A stretch of 64,000 nt of DNA, taken from positions 186,001-250,000 of the forward strand of contig NZ_SHKX01000010.1 in the NCBI RefSeq assembly GCF_004217445.1. The letters are read 5' to 3'. The notes beneath the pieces were generated by a model that searched no databases, was not told the DNA's origin, and saw nothing but the letters and a program-made list of their open reading frames with translations. Source of the DNA: Fluviicoccus keumensis. Lineage in GTDB: Bacteria; Pseudomonadota; Gammaproteobacteria; Pseudomonadales; Moraxellaceae. The position numbers and the translations under genes were made by a program. Below are positions 27,051-35,874 of this stretch, piece by piece. Each line of letters starts with the position of its first letter. Position 1 is the stretch's first letter.

Positions 27051-28511
27051 TCAATTGGAGACAGCGACCGGCTTGATGGCCGGAGCCGCAGCGGCAGGCA
27101 ACGCCGCCGGAGGAGCGACAGGGATCGCCGGCTTACCGGAATCAATACCCAGTTTCCCATCCACCAGCACCAGCGCCTTCAACTCCGTGGGCGTGAAGAA
27201 CACTCCCTGGGGTTTGACGCTGGCCACCTGCAGGCGCAGGTTCATGCCATAGCCCAAGTCCTGACGGTAGTCGCGGAAATCCTTCAGCACATCCGCCAGA
27301 TCCTTGTCGAAATTGAAACGCGCCTTTTCCTGGATGGCATCACGGAATGTGCCATGCAGCATCCAGTTGGCGCTGCGCGCCAGAAAGCTGCTGGTGGACA
27401 ATTCGAAAGTGACATCCTCCAGCCGCATCTCATTGGTATCGGTATCCAGCACCGGCTTGCCCAACAGATAGACTTCGGCAGCGATGGGCTTTTGCAGCTT
27501 CAAGCCAAGCACGGCCTTGTCGCCGCTGCCATAGAAGCGCAGGCTTTCGATCAGGACTTCCCGTCCACCGGCATCAAACGGTTTGCCAACCAGTTTTTCA
27601 TTCAACAGGGCATTGGCGGTATCCAGCCCGATATCGCCGCGCAGGGCGATAAAGAAGGTATCGGGCGTGGATGTCAAACGCTGCGGTTGCGGTTGCGGCG
27701 GCAAGGGCAGGCGCGGCTTGTCGCCGGTCACGATCTGGGGGCGGGCCTGGACGCTGACCGCCGTTGTCACCAGGCGGCCGTTACCCTTGATGTCAGCCAG
27801 CCCGACTGATTCCGGCTGCAACAACAGCCAGACATTCTTTTGCAACTCCCTTGGCTCATTCAGCGTGGGCCACGCCTTGCCCAGCATGGCCTTCAGACCG
27901 AACTGCTTCAGGTTGTCGGTAATGGCGGCCGTGACCAGCGTCTGCACCTTGTCGCGCACAATCGGCAGGTTGAGGATCTTCTCGACCGGCAGATTGAGTT
28001 TGGTGATGTTGCAGGGTTTCAGCCACTTGAGCTGCCAGGGGTCTGATTGCAGGGCCAGATCACCGCCCTGCGTCCAGTACAACTTGCCGGGCAAGGTGAA
28101 CTCAATGCGCGGCATTTCCTCACCATTGATCCCGCAACTGACTCCGCCCAGATTCAGGCCGGCGGCGCGGATATTGGAGTCCAGCGAAAAATCGAGTTGC
28201 GTGGTCGCCTGAAACTGGTTGCCGGTGACCGAGAGCTTGAGGTCCTTGAGGAAAACCTTGTGCTGGATATCGGCATTGCCGATGCCGATCGGCTGGGTCG
28301 TCGTCGCATAGGAGAGCGGCTTGGGCGAAGTTCGCAGCACTTCGGCGCGCAAGGCCTCCAGATCCAGGGAGATCGGCAGATTGATCACCGAGGGGTTCAC
28401 CGCCGGCATGACAAAAGGCAGCGGGCTATTGGGCGGCGGCTGGATTTGCGGGGCGGAGCAACCCACCAGCAGGGCGGCGCTGACAGCAAGGGCGGGCCAT
28501 ACGGTACGCAT
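27051..28511 (-). CDS. DUF4403 family lipoprotein
   Basis: A 486-residue predicted lipoprotein; the signal peptide ends LLVGC, a clear lipobox. The rest matches DUF4403, a family with two tandem lipid-binding (BPI/SMP-like) halves by general knowledge: INLPISLDLEALRAEV near the start, and GDIGLDTANALLNEKLVGKPF opening the second half. The C-terminus is alanine- and proline-rich. ATG at 28511 is favoured for GAGG six bases upstream; earlier in-frame ATGs would only lengthen the leader. It converges on yacG (28 bases). Transport or scaffolding of lipids is possible but untested. Confidence 0.8.
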   Translation of the reverse strand: MRTVWPALAVSAALLVGCSAPQIQPPPNSPLPFVMPAVNPSVINLPISLDLEALRAEVLRTSPKPLSYATTTQPIGIGNADIQHKVFLKDLKLSVTGNQFQATTQLDFSLDSNIRAAGLNLGGVSCGINGEEMPRIEFTLPGKLYWTQGGDLALQSDPWQLKWLKPCNITKLNLPVEKILNLPIVRDKVQTLVTAAITDNLKQFGLKAMLGKAWPTLNEPRELQKNVWLLLQPESVGLADIKGNGRLVTTAVSVQARPQIVTGDKPRLPLPPQPQPQRLTSTPDTFFIALRGDIGLDTANALLNEKLVGKPFDAGGREVLIESLRFYGSGDKAVLGLKLQKPIAAEVYLLGKPVLDTDTNEMRLEDVTFELSTSSFLARSANWMLHGTFRDAIQEKARFNFDKDLADVLKDFRDYRQDLGYGMNLRLQVASVKPQGVFFTPTELKALVLVDGKLGIDSGKPAIPVAPPAALPAAAAPAIKPVAVSN

Positions 28512-28602
28512 AGGATGCCTCATTGGACGGGGAAACACGACAAGGGCGGCATTTTGCCATATCAGCCGCCAACATGTCCCGTCAGGCTGTATCGGTCGTG
28601 TG

Positions 28603-29244
28603 TCAGGACTTGCCGAATGCGGGCTTCATCAGGTCCAGAATACGGTTGGCCAGGATATCCGCCTGGACATCGGGCTCGTTGCTGTGATGACAGAAGACCT
28701 GGGTGAAGTTGCCCTCCAGCCACAAATGGGCGAAGCCATGAACCACGCTCCAGGCCAGCATGCTGTAGAGGAACACCTGACTCTGGCGGTCCGGCGGGGT
28801 CAGGCTGCCGACCACATCGGATAACAGGGCAAAGCACTCATCCCCGGCCTCTTTCAGAACCGGGTTGGTCTTGTCGAGAACCTCACAGCGGAAAATCAGG
28901 CGAAACGCGCCGGGTCGCTGAATGGCGAAATCGATGTAGGACAGGCCCACAGCTTTCAATCGCGCATAAGGATTGGCGCCGGCGGCGGCAATCCGGGCCC
29001 GCCCTTGCACCGTCATGTCCTGAAAGACGCTGGCGGCATAGGCCGAGAGCAAACCGGCCCGGTCGCGGAAATGGTGGGCGGGCGCGGCATGCGAAACGCC
29101 TGCCCGACGGGCGCAGGCGCGCAGGGTGAAAGACTCCAGCCCTTCTTCCTCTATCAATTCACCAGCGGCCTGCAACAACGCACGCGCCAGATCGCCATGA
29201 TGATATGGCGGGCGCGGTTCGGGAATGGCGAGGCTACTGGTCAT
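28603..29244 (-). CDS. TetR/AcrR family regulator
   Basis: A 213-residue repressor-like protein. The helix-turn-helix is in the segment from FTLRACARRAGVSHAAPAHHF, with the TetR signature (residues about 18-65) preceded by PPYHHGDLARALLQAAGELI. The C-terminal domain (VGLSYIDFAIQRPGAFRLIF) is of the TetR_C_33 kind. It probably represses itself and the divergent hydrolase-SDR pair, because a perfect palindrome lies 19 bases upstream of its start. The ligand is unknown. The gene precedes the DUF4403 gene on the same strand with a 91-base gap. Confidence 0.88.
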   Translation of the reverse strand: MTSSLAIPEPRPPYHHGDLARALLQAAGELIEEEGLESFTLRACARRAGVSHAAPAHHFRDRAGLLSAYAASVFQDMTVQGRARIAAAGANPYARLKAVGLSYIDFAIQRPGAFRLIFRCEVLDKTNPVLKEAGDECFALLSDVVGSLTPPDRQSQVFLYSMLAWSVVHGFAHLWLEGNFTQVFCHHSNEPDVQADILANRILDLMKPAFGKS

Positions 29245-29262
29245 CGGAACACCATGAATTGT

Positions 29263-29353
29263 CTTTACAGTGTAAAGTTTAGCCTATTACCTGAAAAAAA
29301 ACATCCGGCCCGAAGCCATCGCGCCGTCGTCCCATTGTAAACAGTAATAGGCT
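29263..29353. promoter_or_regulatory. TetR-type operator palindromes
   Basis: CTTTACA-G-TGTAAAG (29263-29277) is a perfect inverted repeat. A weaker relative, TGTAAACAGTAA, lies at 29336-29347 (about 9 of 12 when reversed). In addition AGCCTATTAC (29281-29290) pairs with GTAATAGGCT (29344-29353). The set lies between the TetR gene and the divergent hydrolase-SDR pair, as expected for operator control of both. Confidence 0.55.
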
Positions 29354-29481
29354 GGGTCATTATCGCCTGATTCAGCACACACCATTCGTGACACGCCCCG
29401 CATCGTTACAAACGTCGGAGTCGCGAAGTTTTACAACAAGAAGATCGCGCCGAGCACGGCGATTTTTCATCAGGAGACATC

Positions 29482-30327
29482 ATGCACCGCCCTGCGTCCT
29501 GGCGAGTCCAGCATGTCGAAACATCAGCGGGACACCTCTTTGTCCGGCGCCGGGAGGGCGTGGGTATGCCCCTGATCCTCTGGCCGTCCATTTTCTTCGA
29601 TCACTCCCTGTATCTTGGCCTGACCGAGTGGCTGCCAAACCCGATGATCATGCTGGACGGTCCCGGGCACGGCCGCAGCCACGGCAGCCCCGACCGGCTG
29701 ACGCTGGATCTGTGCGCCCAGGCTCAAGAGGAGGTGCTGCGCGAACTGAATGTGCCGGCCGCCGTCGCCGTCGGCACGTCCTGGGGCGGCCTGGTCGCCA
29801 TTACCCATGCCATGAGCAACTCCGGCCATCGGGTCAAGGGCTTGATCCTGGCCAATACTCCGTTCGGCGCCGACCCCTCCCCCCGGTGGCGCACCCGGCT
29901 CATTGTCGCCATGTCCCGCTTCATTCCGGGTCTGAAAATCTTCCGGCAAGGCATCGCCAAGGCTTTTTTCTCACCCTCGACCGCGTTGCGTCATCCCGAA
30001 GTCCTGAAGAACTTCCTCGGCCAGGAGGATACCTTCGAGAACCCCGGGCTGCATGCCGCGATCCGGTCCGTGTTGCTGGAACGCCCGTCACTACTGCCGG
30101 CGCTGGGCAAGCTGGACGTGCCGGTGCTGGTCATCGCCGGCGAAGATGACTCGCTCTACCCCCTGGAAACCCTGAAGCAAGCCGCGACCGCGATTCAGGG
30201 CCATCGCCTCGAAGTCATTCCCGCCACCGGCCACCTGTCGCTGGCGGAGCGCCCCCACGAGTGCTCCACCCGCATCAAGAAGTGGCTGGCCGAATTTTTC
30301 CCTGTCACCGCCCCCGCACAAGCTTGA
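29482..30327 (+). CDS. alpha/beta hydrolase
   Basis: A 281-residue hydrolase. MIMLDGPGHGRSHG precedes the nucleophile elbow VGTSWGGLVAI with Ser100; the acid is in VIAGEDDSLYPLE and the His in PATGHLSLAERP. No signal peptide. GGAGA lies 7-8 bases before the ATG. It is followed 25 bases later by an SDR gene and faces the TetR gene, so I read it as the first gene of a TetR-controlled pair. Related folds serve as esterases, lactonases or C-C hydrolases; the substrate is not indicated. Confidence 0.82.
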   Translation: MHRPASWRVQHVETSAGHLFVRRREGVGMPLILWPSIFFDHSLYLGLTEWLPNPMIMLDGPGHGRSHGSPDRLTLDLCAQAQEEVLRELNVPAAVAVGTSWGGLVAITHAMSNSGHRVKGLILANTPFGADPSPRWRTRLIVAMSRFIPGLKIFRQGIAKAFFSPSTALRHPEVLKNFLGQEDTFENPGLHAAIRSVLLERPSLLPALGKLDVPVLVIAGEDDSLYPLETLKQAATAIQGHRLEVIPATGHLSLAERPHECSTRIKKWLAEFFPVTAPAQA

Positions 30328-30352
30328 GGCTGATGACTTCCGGAGAGCAGGC

Positions 30353-31327
30353 ATGCGTATCTTTGTCACCGGCGGCAGCGGCTTTCTCGGGCAACGGCTG
30401 ATCCGGCGGTTAACGGAAGAAGGCCATCAGGTGACCGCGCTGTCGCGCACGACTGACAGCGATACCCGGTTGGCCTCACTGGGGGCCACACCGGTTCGCG
30501 GTTCGTTGAGCGATATCCCGCGCTGGGAAAAGGCGCTGGATCGCCAGGACATCCTGGTTCACGCCGCCGCGCCGATTGATGTCTGGGGACGCTGGCGGAC
30601 CTTTCGTCACGACATCCTTGAAGCCAGCCTGCAGCTGTACCAATTCGCCTGCGACCGCCGCGTCAAGCGCTTCATCTATCTAAGTTCCGAATCGGTGTTG
30701 CAAGACAGCCGTCCGCTGCTGGACATCGATGAGTCCACCCCTTATCCGCTGGAACCCAATTCCCTGTACGGCAAGGCCAAGAAGCTGGCCGAGCAGTCCT
30801 TGCTGTCCCATGCCGGGCCAACCACGCTGATCATCCTGCGGCCCACCTTCATCTGGGGCGCAGGTGAAAGCCAGCTTGATACCTTGCTGGAGAAAGTACG
30901 CAAGGGGCAATTCGTCTGGGTTGACCACGGCCATGCGCCCATGGAGCACGTCCATGTGGACAATGTGGTGGAAGCCATCAGGCTGGCCATGAACCGGGGG
31001 CTGCACAAGGGCATCTATTTTGTGACCGATGACCAGCCCTCGACGGCGCGGGAATTCCTCGGGGCGCTGATGGAAGCGCATGGCCTGACGCCGCCGGAAG
31101 CCAGCCTGCCCGCCGCGCTGGTGAAGCCGCTGGCGCCGTTGGTCGAGAGTCTGTGGCGTCTGCTGGCGCTGCAAAGTACACCGCCCCTCTCGCGCTTTCA
31201 GCTGGACTTTATTGCCCTGCCCCGCCGTTACCGGCTGGACCGCATCCGCCGCGATCTGGGATACCAGCCGGTCCGCCGTCTGGATGAAGGACTTGCCGAA
31301 ATCCGCGCGAGCCGGCCGCTCGCCTAA
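30353..31327 (+). CDS. NAD-dependent epimerase/dehydratase (3-beta-HSD-like SDR)
   Basis: A 324-residue extended short-chain dehydrogenase. The Rossmann motif VTGGSGFLGQRL is at the N-terminus, HAAAPIDVWG in the middle, and the catalytic pair in SLYGKAKKLAEQ (Tyr-x3-Lys). RPTFIWGAGE and VHVDNVVEAI match the 3-beta-hydroxysteroid dehydrogenase/dihydroflavonol reductase branch. It follows the hydrolase by 25 bases. The partners suggest sequential oxidation and hydrolysis of a small hydrophobic compound, which is inference. Confidence 0.87.
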   Translation: MRIFVTGGSGFLGQRLIRRLTEEGHQVTALSRTTDSDTRLASLGATPVRGSLSDIPRWEKALDRQDILVHAAAPIDVWGRWRTFRHDILEASLQLYQFACDRRVKRFIYLSSESVLQDSRPLLDIDESTPYPLEPNSLYGKAKKLAEQSLLSHAGPTTLIILRPTFIWGAGESQLDTLLEKVRKGQFVWVDHGHAPMEHVHVDNVVEAIRLAMNRGLHKGIYFVTDDQPSTAREFLGALMEAHGLTPPEASLPAALVKPLAPLVESLWRLLALQSTPPLSRFQLDFIALPRRYRLDRIRRDLGYQPVRRLDEGLAEIRASRPLA

Positions 31328-31390
31328 GCCAGTGTTAAGGCGGATGTGCTAGCATTCGCGTCACTCTTCCACCCGAGCGCCGCCTCAGTC

Positions 31391-32260
31391 ATGACGCCTC
31401 CCTCACTGACCCGCTTTGCCTGGTTGTCCATCGCCGCCGCCCTGATCACCCTCGGCCTGAAAATGGTGGCCTACGCCCTCACCGGCTCGGTCGGTCTGCT
31501 GTCCGATGCGCTGGAGTCGCTGGTGAACCTGGCGGCGGCGATCATGGCGCTGGCGATGCTGCATGTCGCGGCCCAGCCGCCCGATGACGACCACGCCTAC
31601 GGCCACACCAAGGCGGAATACTTTTCCAGCGCGCTGGAGGGACTGCTGATTCTGGTGGCGGCGGCGGGCATTGCCTGGACGGCCTTCCCGCGCCTGTTCG
31701 ACCCCAAACCCATCGAGCAGGTCGGCCTGGGCATGGCGATCTCGGTCGGCGCCTCACTGGTGAACCTGTGGGTGTCCCGGGTGCTGTTCAAGGCAGGCAA
31801 GCAATATCATTCCATCACGCTGGAGGCGGACGCGCACCACCTGATGACCGATGTCTGGACCTCCGCCGGCGTGCTGATCGCCGTGGCGCTGGTGGCCGCG
31901 ACCGGCTGGTACATCCTCGACCCGGTGATCGCGCTGCTGGTCGCCGCCAACATCGTCTGGACCGGCATGCACCTGATGTACCGCTCGGTGACCGGGCTGA
32001 TGGACACCGCCCTGCCGTCGGAAGAACTGGCCGCCATCCGCCGCATCCTCGACAGCTACCATGACCAGGGCGCGCGCTATTCGGAACTGCGCACCCGCCA
32101 GTCCGGCGCCAGCAAGTTCATCACCGTGCATGTGCAGGTGCCGGGCGACTGGTCGGTGCAACAGGGTCACGACCTGCTCGACGCGGTCGAAGCGGAAATC
32201 GCCAACGTCCTGCCCAACACCCACATCCTGACGCATCTGGAGCCGCGCGAACGCGACTGA
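31391..32260 (+). CDS. cation diffusion facilitator (CDF) metal exporter
   Basis: A 289-residue metal/proton antiporter of the CDF family, with about six helices and a C-terminal cytoplasmic ferredoxin-like domain from about residue 200. Metal sites are suggested by SDALESLVNLAAA (helix 2), DDDHAYGHTKAEYF (loop) and HHLMTDVWTS (helix 5), the DxxxD/HxxxD pattern of zinc, iron or manganese exporters. The start at 31391 is chosen for a tidy N-terminus, but no strong ribosome site precedes it, and a GTG at 31346 is possible. It may be read with the upstream SDR gene (63 bases). Confidence 0.88.
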   Translation: MTPPSLTRFAWLSIAAALITLGLKMVAYALTGSVGLLSDALESLVNLAAAIMALAMLHVAAQPPDDDHAYGHTKAEYFSSALEGLLILVAAAGIAWTAFPRLFDPKPIEQVGLGMAISVGASLVNLWVSRVLFKAGKQYHSITLEADAHHLMTDVWTSAGVLIAVALVAATGWYILDPVIALLVAANIVWTGMHLMYRSVTGLMDTALPSEELAAIRRILDSYHDQGARYSELRTRQSGASKFITVHVQVPGDWSVQQGHDLLDAVEAEIANVLPNTHILTHLEPRERD

Positions 32261-32266
32261 GGCTGC

Positions 32267-33166
32267 TCAGACGGCCAGCGCCTCGCGGTTGCGCAGTTCG
32301 GCATTAAGCATGCCCTGCGCGCCGAACAGTTTCTCGCGCCATACTTTCTCCAGTTCGGCGGTGTGATGGCGGTCCGGATGGAAATCCTTGCGCGCGAACA
32401 GTCCCATGCGCGGCAGGATGCGCGTCACAAAACCGTTACGGCCCAGCAGCAACTGCAGGCCGCGACGGTTTTCCTTCCAGTTCAGCAACTGCCCGTCCTT
32501 CGCCACCATCCACAGCCAGCTGCCCAGGATCGGCGGCAGCAGCGCGCCCGCCACCAGCGGATAACTCAGCCAACGCTCCAGGCGGCTGTTGCCGATCAGT
32601 TCGTAAACCTCGTATGCCACCGCCTTGTGCTCCAGCTCCTCCAACGCATGCCACTGCCACAGCCCGATCATTTCCGGATCGGCCTTGCTGCGGAAGTTTT
32701 CGTCATTCAGCAACTGTTCGCCCAGCAGGGCGGTGAAATGCTCCATGAAGGTGGTGCAGGCCAGTTGCTGGCTGGGCGACAGCTTTTCCAGCAGCTTCAG
32801 TCCGGCGGCGACGCCCTTCTGCGCCACCATCACATCAAAACCGCGCGCCTTCAGCAATTCATTCAGGCGTTCATGCTCGCGGGTGTGAATCGCTTCCTGG
32901 CCGATGAAACCGGAAATCTTCGCCTTCAGCACCGGATCGGTGACGCGGTCGCGGTAATGGCGCACGGTGTCCATGAAGAACAGCTCACCGGGCGGAAAGA
33001 TGGCCGACAACAGCGCGAAAAACAGGGTGGCGGTCGGATTGTTGTCGTAGAAATACCGCGATCCCGCTTCCAGGCGGCGGAATTCCATCTGGCGGGGCGG
33101 AATGCCGACGGTGGCTCCGGCCAGCTTGCGGGGTTTGGCGGCGGTCGGGGTGACGGTCGTGTTCAT
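32267..33166 (-). CDS. PF10118 predicted metal-dependent hydrolase (di-iron-like)
   Basis: A 299-residue all-helical protein of the PF10118/COG3687 family, once called predicted metal-dependent hydrolase. Glu and His residues recur in a ferritin-like pattern: FIGQEAIHTREHERLNE, FMEHFTALLGEQ and WHALEELEHKAVAYEVYE. Such ExxH pairs suggest a di-metal centre. One strongly hydrophobic helix (LVAGALLPPILGSWLWMV) near residue 210 may touch the membrane. No enzyme activity is established for the family to my knowledge. It is divergent from a TetR gene, and operator-like palindromes lie between them. Confidence 0.82.
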   Translation of the reverse strand: MNTTVTPTAAKPRKLAGATVGIPPRQMEFRRLEAGSRYFYDNNPTATLFFALLSAIFPPGELFFMDTVRHYRDRVTDPVLKAKISGFIGQEAIHTREHERLNELLKARGFDVMVAQKGVAAGLKLLEKLSPSQQLACTTFMEHFTALLGEQLLNDENFRSKADPEMIGLWQWHALEELEHKAVAYEVYELIGNSRLERWLSYPLVAGALLPPILGSWLWMVAKDGQLLNWKENRRGLQLLLGRNGFVTRILPRMGLFARKDFHPDRHHTAELEKVWREKLFGAQGMLNAELRNREALAV

Positions 33167-33196
33167 GGGGCGCGGCTCCGGTGGAATCGGGTGGGG

Positions 33197-33266
33197 ATTA
33201 TCGTGTCATCTACCATTGACTGTTACATCCATTGATGACACATTAATCCGAACCATTGTTCGGATT
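33197..33266. promoter_or_regulatory. divergent promoter with two palindromes and CCATTG repeats
   Basis: AATCCGAAC-CATT-GTTCGGATT (33245-33266) has perfect nine-base arms and lies 16 bases before the TetR start. GTGTCATC (33203-33210) pairs with GATGACAC (33234-33241). CCATTGA occurs at 33213 and 33229, and CCATTGT at 33254. On the minus strand GATAAT (33202-33197) could be the -10 of the PF10118 gene. Confidence 0.6.
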
Positions 33267-33282
33267 CAATTCGGAAACCGTC

Positions 33283-33906
33283 ATGCCCAGAAAGCCCCGC
33301 CAGCAACGCTCCCGCGCTACCGTCGACGCCATCGTCGAGGCGGGATTCATATGTGTCGCCGAATTGGGCATCACCGGCACCACCACCCGCCATATCGCCG
33401 AGCGCGCCGGCATCAGCGTCGGTTCGCTTTATGAATACTTCAGCAACAAGCAGGCGATCTACGAAGCCATGAACCAGCGCATGGTCACGGATGTGGTGGC
33501 GATGATCCAGCCGCTGCTGCCGCAGCTGATGCGCATGGACATTACCGAAGCGGTGCATACCCTGCTCGGGCAGTTCAGCAACTTCCTGCGCAAGGATGAC
33601 GAGCGCTACCTGAAATGCGCGCGGCAGGCGATCCGGGTCGACATCAAGGGCTATCTGGACCCGATCGTGAAGATTTTGTCGGAACTGGTGATGAACCACC
33701 TGATGCATCACCCGGAGAACATGCGCATGCGCAACATTCCGGCGATGAGCTATATCTTCATCAATGGCGGGGTGTTCGCGGTGATCCGCCACCTCTCCGA
33801 CCCGAGCCCGCCGGTCAGCTTCGAGGAGCTGACACAGGGGCTGGCGGACATGGTAGGGCATTACGTCGCCTACGAGCGCCTTCTGGCGCTGTCGGCGGGA
33901 GGATAA
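33283..33906 (+). CDS. TetR/AcrR family regulator
   Basis: A 207-residue TetR regulator. It begins MPRKPRQQRSRATVDAIVEA, with the helix-turn-helix in TTRHIAERAGISVGSLYEYF. The C-terminal ligand domain has no clear family name by eye. The ATG at 33283 follows GGAAACCG; an upstream in-frame start would put the operator palindrome inside the coding region. It likely represses itself, the divergent PF10118 gene and the convergent downstream esterase gene, whose promoter carries a related palindrome (35057-35071). Confidence 0.9.
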   Translation: MPRKPRQQRSRATVDAIVEAGFICVAELGITGTTTRHIAERAGISVGSLYEYFSNKQAIYEAMNQRMVTDVVAMIQPLLPQLMRMDITEAVHTLLGQFSNFLRKDDERYLKCARQAIRVDIKGYLDPIVKILSELVMNHLMHHPENMRMRNIPAMSYIFINGGVFAVIRHLSDPSPPVSFEELTQGLADMVGHYVAYERLLALSAGG

Positions 33907-33921
33907 ACGGCGGGCGGGAAC

Positions 33922-34938
33922 TCAGTGATCGGCGTAACCGCCGGCCTGGAACTTCTCCAGATCGTGGACAAAGCGCGCAATGTGCTTGTAGGCGCGCCGC
34001 CCTTCCGGAAGGAAGAAGGCGAACAGCGGAAAGACATGCGGCATCGCCGCCCACTCCTCATACACCACCGGCACGCCGGACGCGCGGGCGCGGTCGGCCA
34101 GGCGCAGGGCATCATCGCGCAACACCTCCGTACTGCCCACCATCAGCAACAACGGCGGCAGCCCGGTCAGGTCGGAATTCACCGGCGACACCCACGGATG
34201 CCAGGTGGAGGCTCCCTTCGCATAGTGCTGCCCCAGCGCCTCGACCGCCGACGCCGCGAACAACGGATCATGATCGCGGTTGGTATGCATCGAATCGCCT
34301 TCACAGGCAATATCCGTCCACGGCGAAATGCAGATGCAGCCCGCCGGCAGCGAAATGCCGGAGAACTTCAGCGCCTGCATCAGGATCAGCGTCAGGTTGC
34401 CGCCTGCCGAATCGCCGGAGACGATGATGTTTTCCGGCTTGAAACCCATGTCGAGCAGATAGGTGTAGCCGGTCACGGCATCATCCAGCCAATGGTGGAA
34501 TTGCCAGTCCGGCGCCTTGCGGTAGTTGATGGCGAACACCGGCCGGTGCAACGCCCGCGACAGCCGCCAGGTCAGTGGGCGATGTTGCTCGATGGAGGAA
34601 AAGAAGTAGCCGCCGCCATGCAGGTAATAGATGACCTTCTCTTCCTTCAGCCGCTTGCCGGAGCGCACCCACTCGCCGTAGCAGTGTTCAAAAGACACCG
34701 GGGTAATTTTCACAAAATCAGGGACATGCGTCGTGAACGGGCTGGTCAGCCGGTAAATCTGGTTCACCACATTCATGGTGTTGTTGGTGACGGCGGCGTA
34801 TTGCAGCACCGGCTTCACCGTCAGCTTGGTGGCCAGGTTGAACAGACGCGCCTGCCAACTGAGCGGATAATCCACCTGACGATGGAACGAGGGATGGTGA
34901 AAATGCGGATCGGTGGCAAAAGCGAGTTGCTGGGTCAT
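33922..34938 (-). CDS. alpha/beta hydrolase (HSL/group IV esterase)
   Basis: A 338-residue esterase of the hormone-sensitive lipase group. YYLHGGGYFFSS supplies the HGGG oxyanion hole and SGDSAGGNLTL the nucleophile elbow; the acid lies in LLLMVGSTEVLRDD and the His near the end in EEWAAMPHVFPLF. No signal peptide. Members cleave short and medium acyl esters. The gene converges on the TetR gene with 15 bases between stops and carries an operator-like palindrome 119 bases upstream. Confidence 0.88.
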   Translation of the reverse strand: MTQQLAFATDPHFHHPSFHRQVDYPLSWQARLFNLATKLTVKPVLQYAAVTNNTMNVVNQIYRLTSPFTTHVPDFVKITPVSFEHCYGEWVRSGKRLKEEKVIYYLHGGGYFFSSIEQHRPLTWRLSRALHRPVFAINYRKAPDWQFHHWLDDAVTGYTYLLDMGFKPENIIVSGDSAGGNLTLILMQALKFSGISLPAGCICISPWTDIACEGDSMHTNRDHDPLFAASAVEALGQHYAKGASTWHPWVSPVNSDLTGLPPLLLMVGSTEVLRDDALRLADRARASGVPVVYEEWAAMPHVFPLFAFFLPEGRRAYKHIARFVHDLEKFQAGGYADH

Positions 34939-35045
34939 GAAGGCGCGGCTCCGCTCGGAACCGTCAGCCGTCGCGGCGCGGTTCCGATCTTGTTTTCAGG
35001 GGCCGGAAATCCCGCCGGCCCGATCAGAATAATGAGGGATTGTTA

Positions 35046-35071
35046 CCGAGCTTAATCCGAGTGTTGCTCGG
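35046..35071. promoter_or_regulatory. TetR-operator-like palindrome upstream of the esterase gene
   Basis: CCGAG-TGTTG-CTCGG (35057-35071), inside AATCCGAGTGTTGCTCGGTT, resembles the palindrome AATCCGAAC-CATT-GTTCGGATT of the nearby TetR gene, though its spacer differs by one base. A further CCGAG half-site lies at 35046-35050. Confidence 0.45.
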
Positions 35072-35168
35072 TTGTCACGCCCTCCAGTCCGCGTTTTTGC
35101 ACCGTCCGGCGCGGGTTGGCCCGACCTGACCAAAATCAAGCCCCGCCGCGTCTTCTCATATAGGGACA

Positions 35169-35816
35169 TCAGCCGAAACGGCCGCCGACAAACGGATTGG
35201 TCGCCTTTTCCTGACCGAAGGTGGACATCGGGCCGTGCCCCGGAATGAAGCGGTAATCGTCGCCCAAGGTGAACAGCCGACCGCGAATGGACTGGATCAG
35301 GGTGTCGTAGTCACCGCGCGGGAAATCGGTGCGGCCGATGGAACCGGCAAACAGTACATCGCCCACCATCGCCAGCTTCGCCGCATGATTGATGAAGACA
35401 ATATGCCCCGGCGTATGGCCGGGACAGTAACGCACCTCGAATTCCAGCTTGCCGACGGTGACGGTATCGCCGTCTTCCAGCCAGCGCGTCGGTTCGAAGG
35501 CGCGGGCGGGCGGGAAGCGGAACATCATTGCCTGCTGTGGCAGCATGTCCAGCCAGAATTTCTCCTCGCGCTGCGGGCCTTCGATTGGCAGCGCCAGTTC
35601 TTCCGCCAACGCCAGCACGCCGCCGACATGATCGAGATGACCGTGCGTCACCAACAGCTTCACCAGCTTCACCCCGGCCTTTTCCACCGCCGCCCGCAGC
35701 TTGGGAATATCGCCTCCGGCGTCAACCAGCGCGCCTTCCATCGTTTCATCGCACCACAGCAGCGTGCAGTTCTGTTCATAGGGCGTGACGGGGATGATGC
35801 GGTATTGCAAGGCCAT
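35169..35816 (-). CDS. metallo-beta-lactamase-fold hydrolase (glyoxalase II-like)
   Basis: A 215-residue metal hydrolase with the THGHLDHVGG motif, then GHTPGHIVF and a late His in FIPGHGPMSTFG. The compact length and the ending NPFVGG match the YcbL branch of the glyoxalase II family, which hydrolyses S-lactoylglutathione or related thioesters. Cytoplasmic. Divergent from yajQ with 58 bases between starts. Confidence 0.9.
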   Translation of the reverse strand: MALQYRIIPVTPYEQNCTLLWCDETMEGALVDAGGDIPKLRAAVEKAGVKLVKLLVTHGHLDHVGGVLALAEELALPIEGPQREEKFWLDMLPQQAMMFRFPPARAFEPTRWLEDGDTVTVGKLEFEVRYCPGHTPGHIVFINHAAKLAMVGDVLFAGSIGRTDFPRGDYDTLIQSIRGRLFTLGDDYRFIPGHGPMSTFGQEKATNPFVGGRFG

Positions 35817-35874
35817 TTCGGGGGTTTCCTCTGCGTGCTAGACTTCGCGCCAAATTGTGCTGGCGAGGTGGATT

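Noticed and set aside
29388..30149. 253-codon frame overlapping the alpha/beta hydrolase
   Set aside because: The overlapping frame has the catalytic motifs; this one has none.
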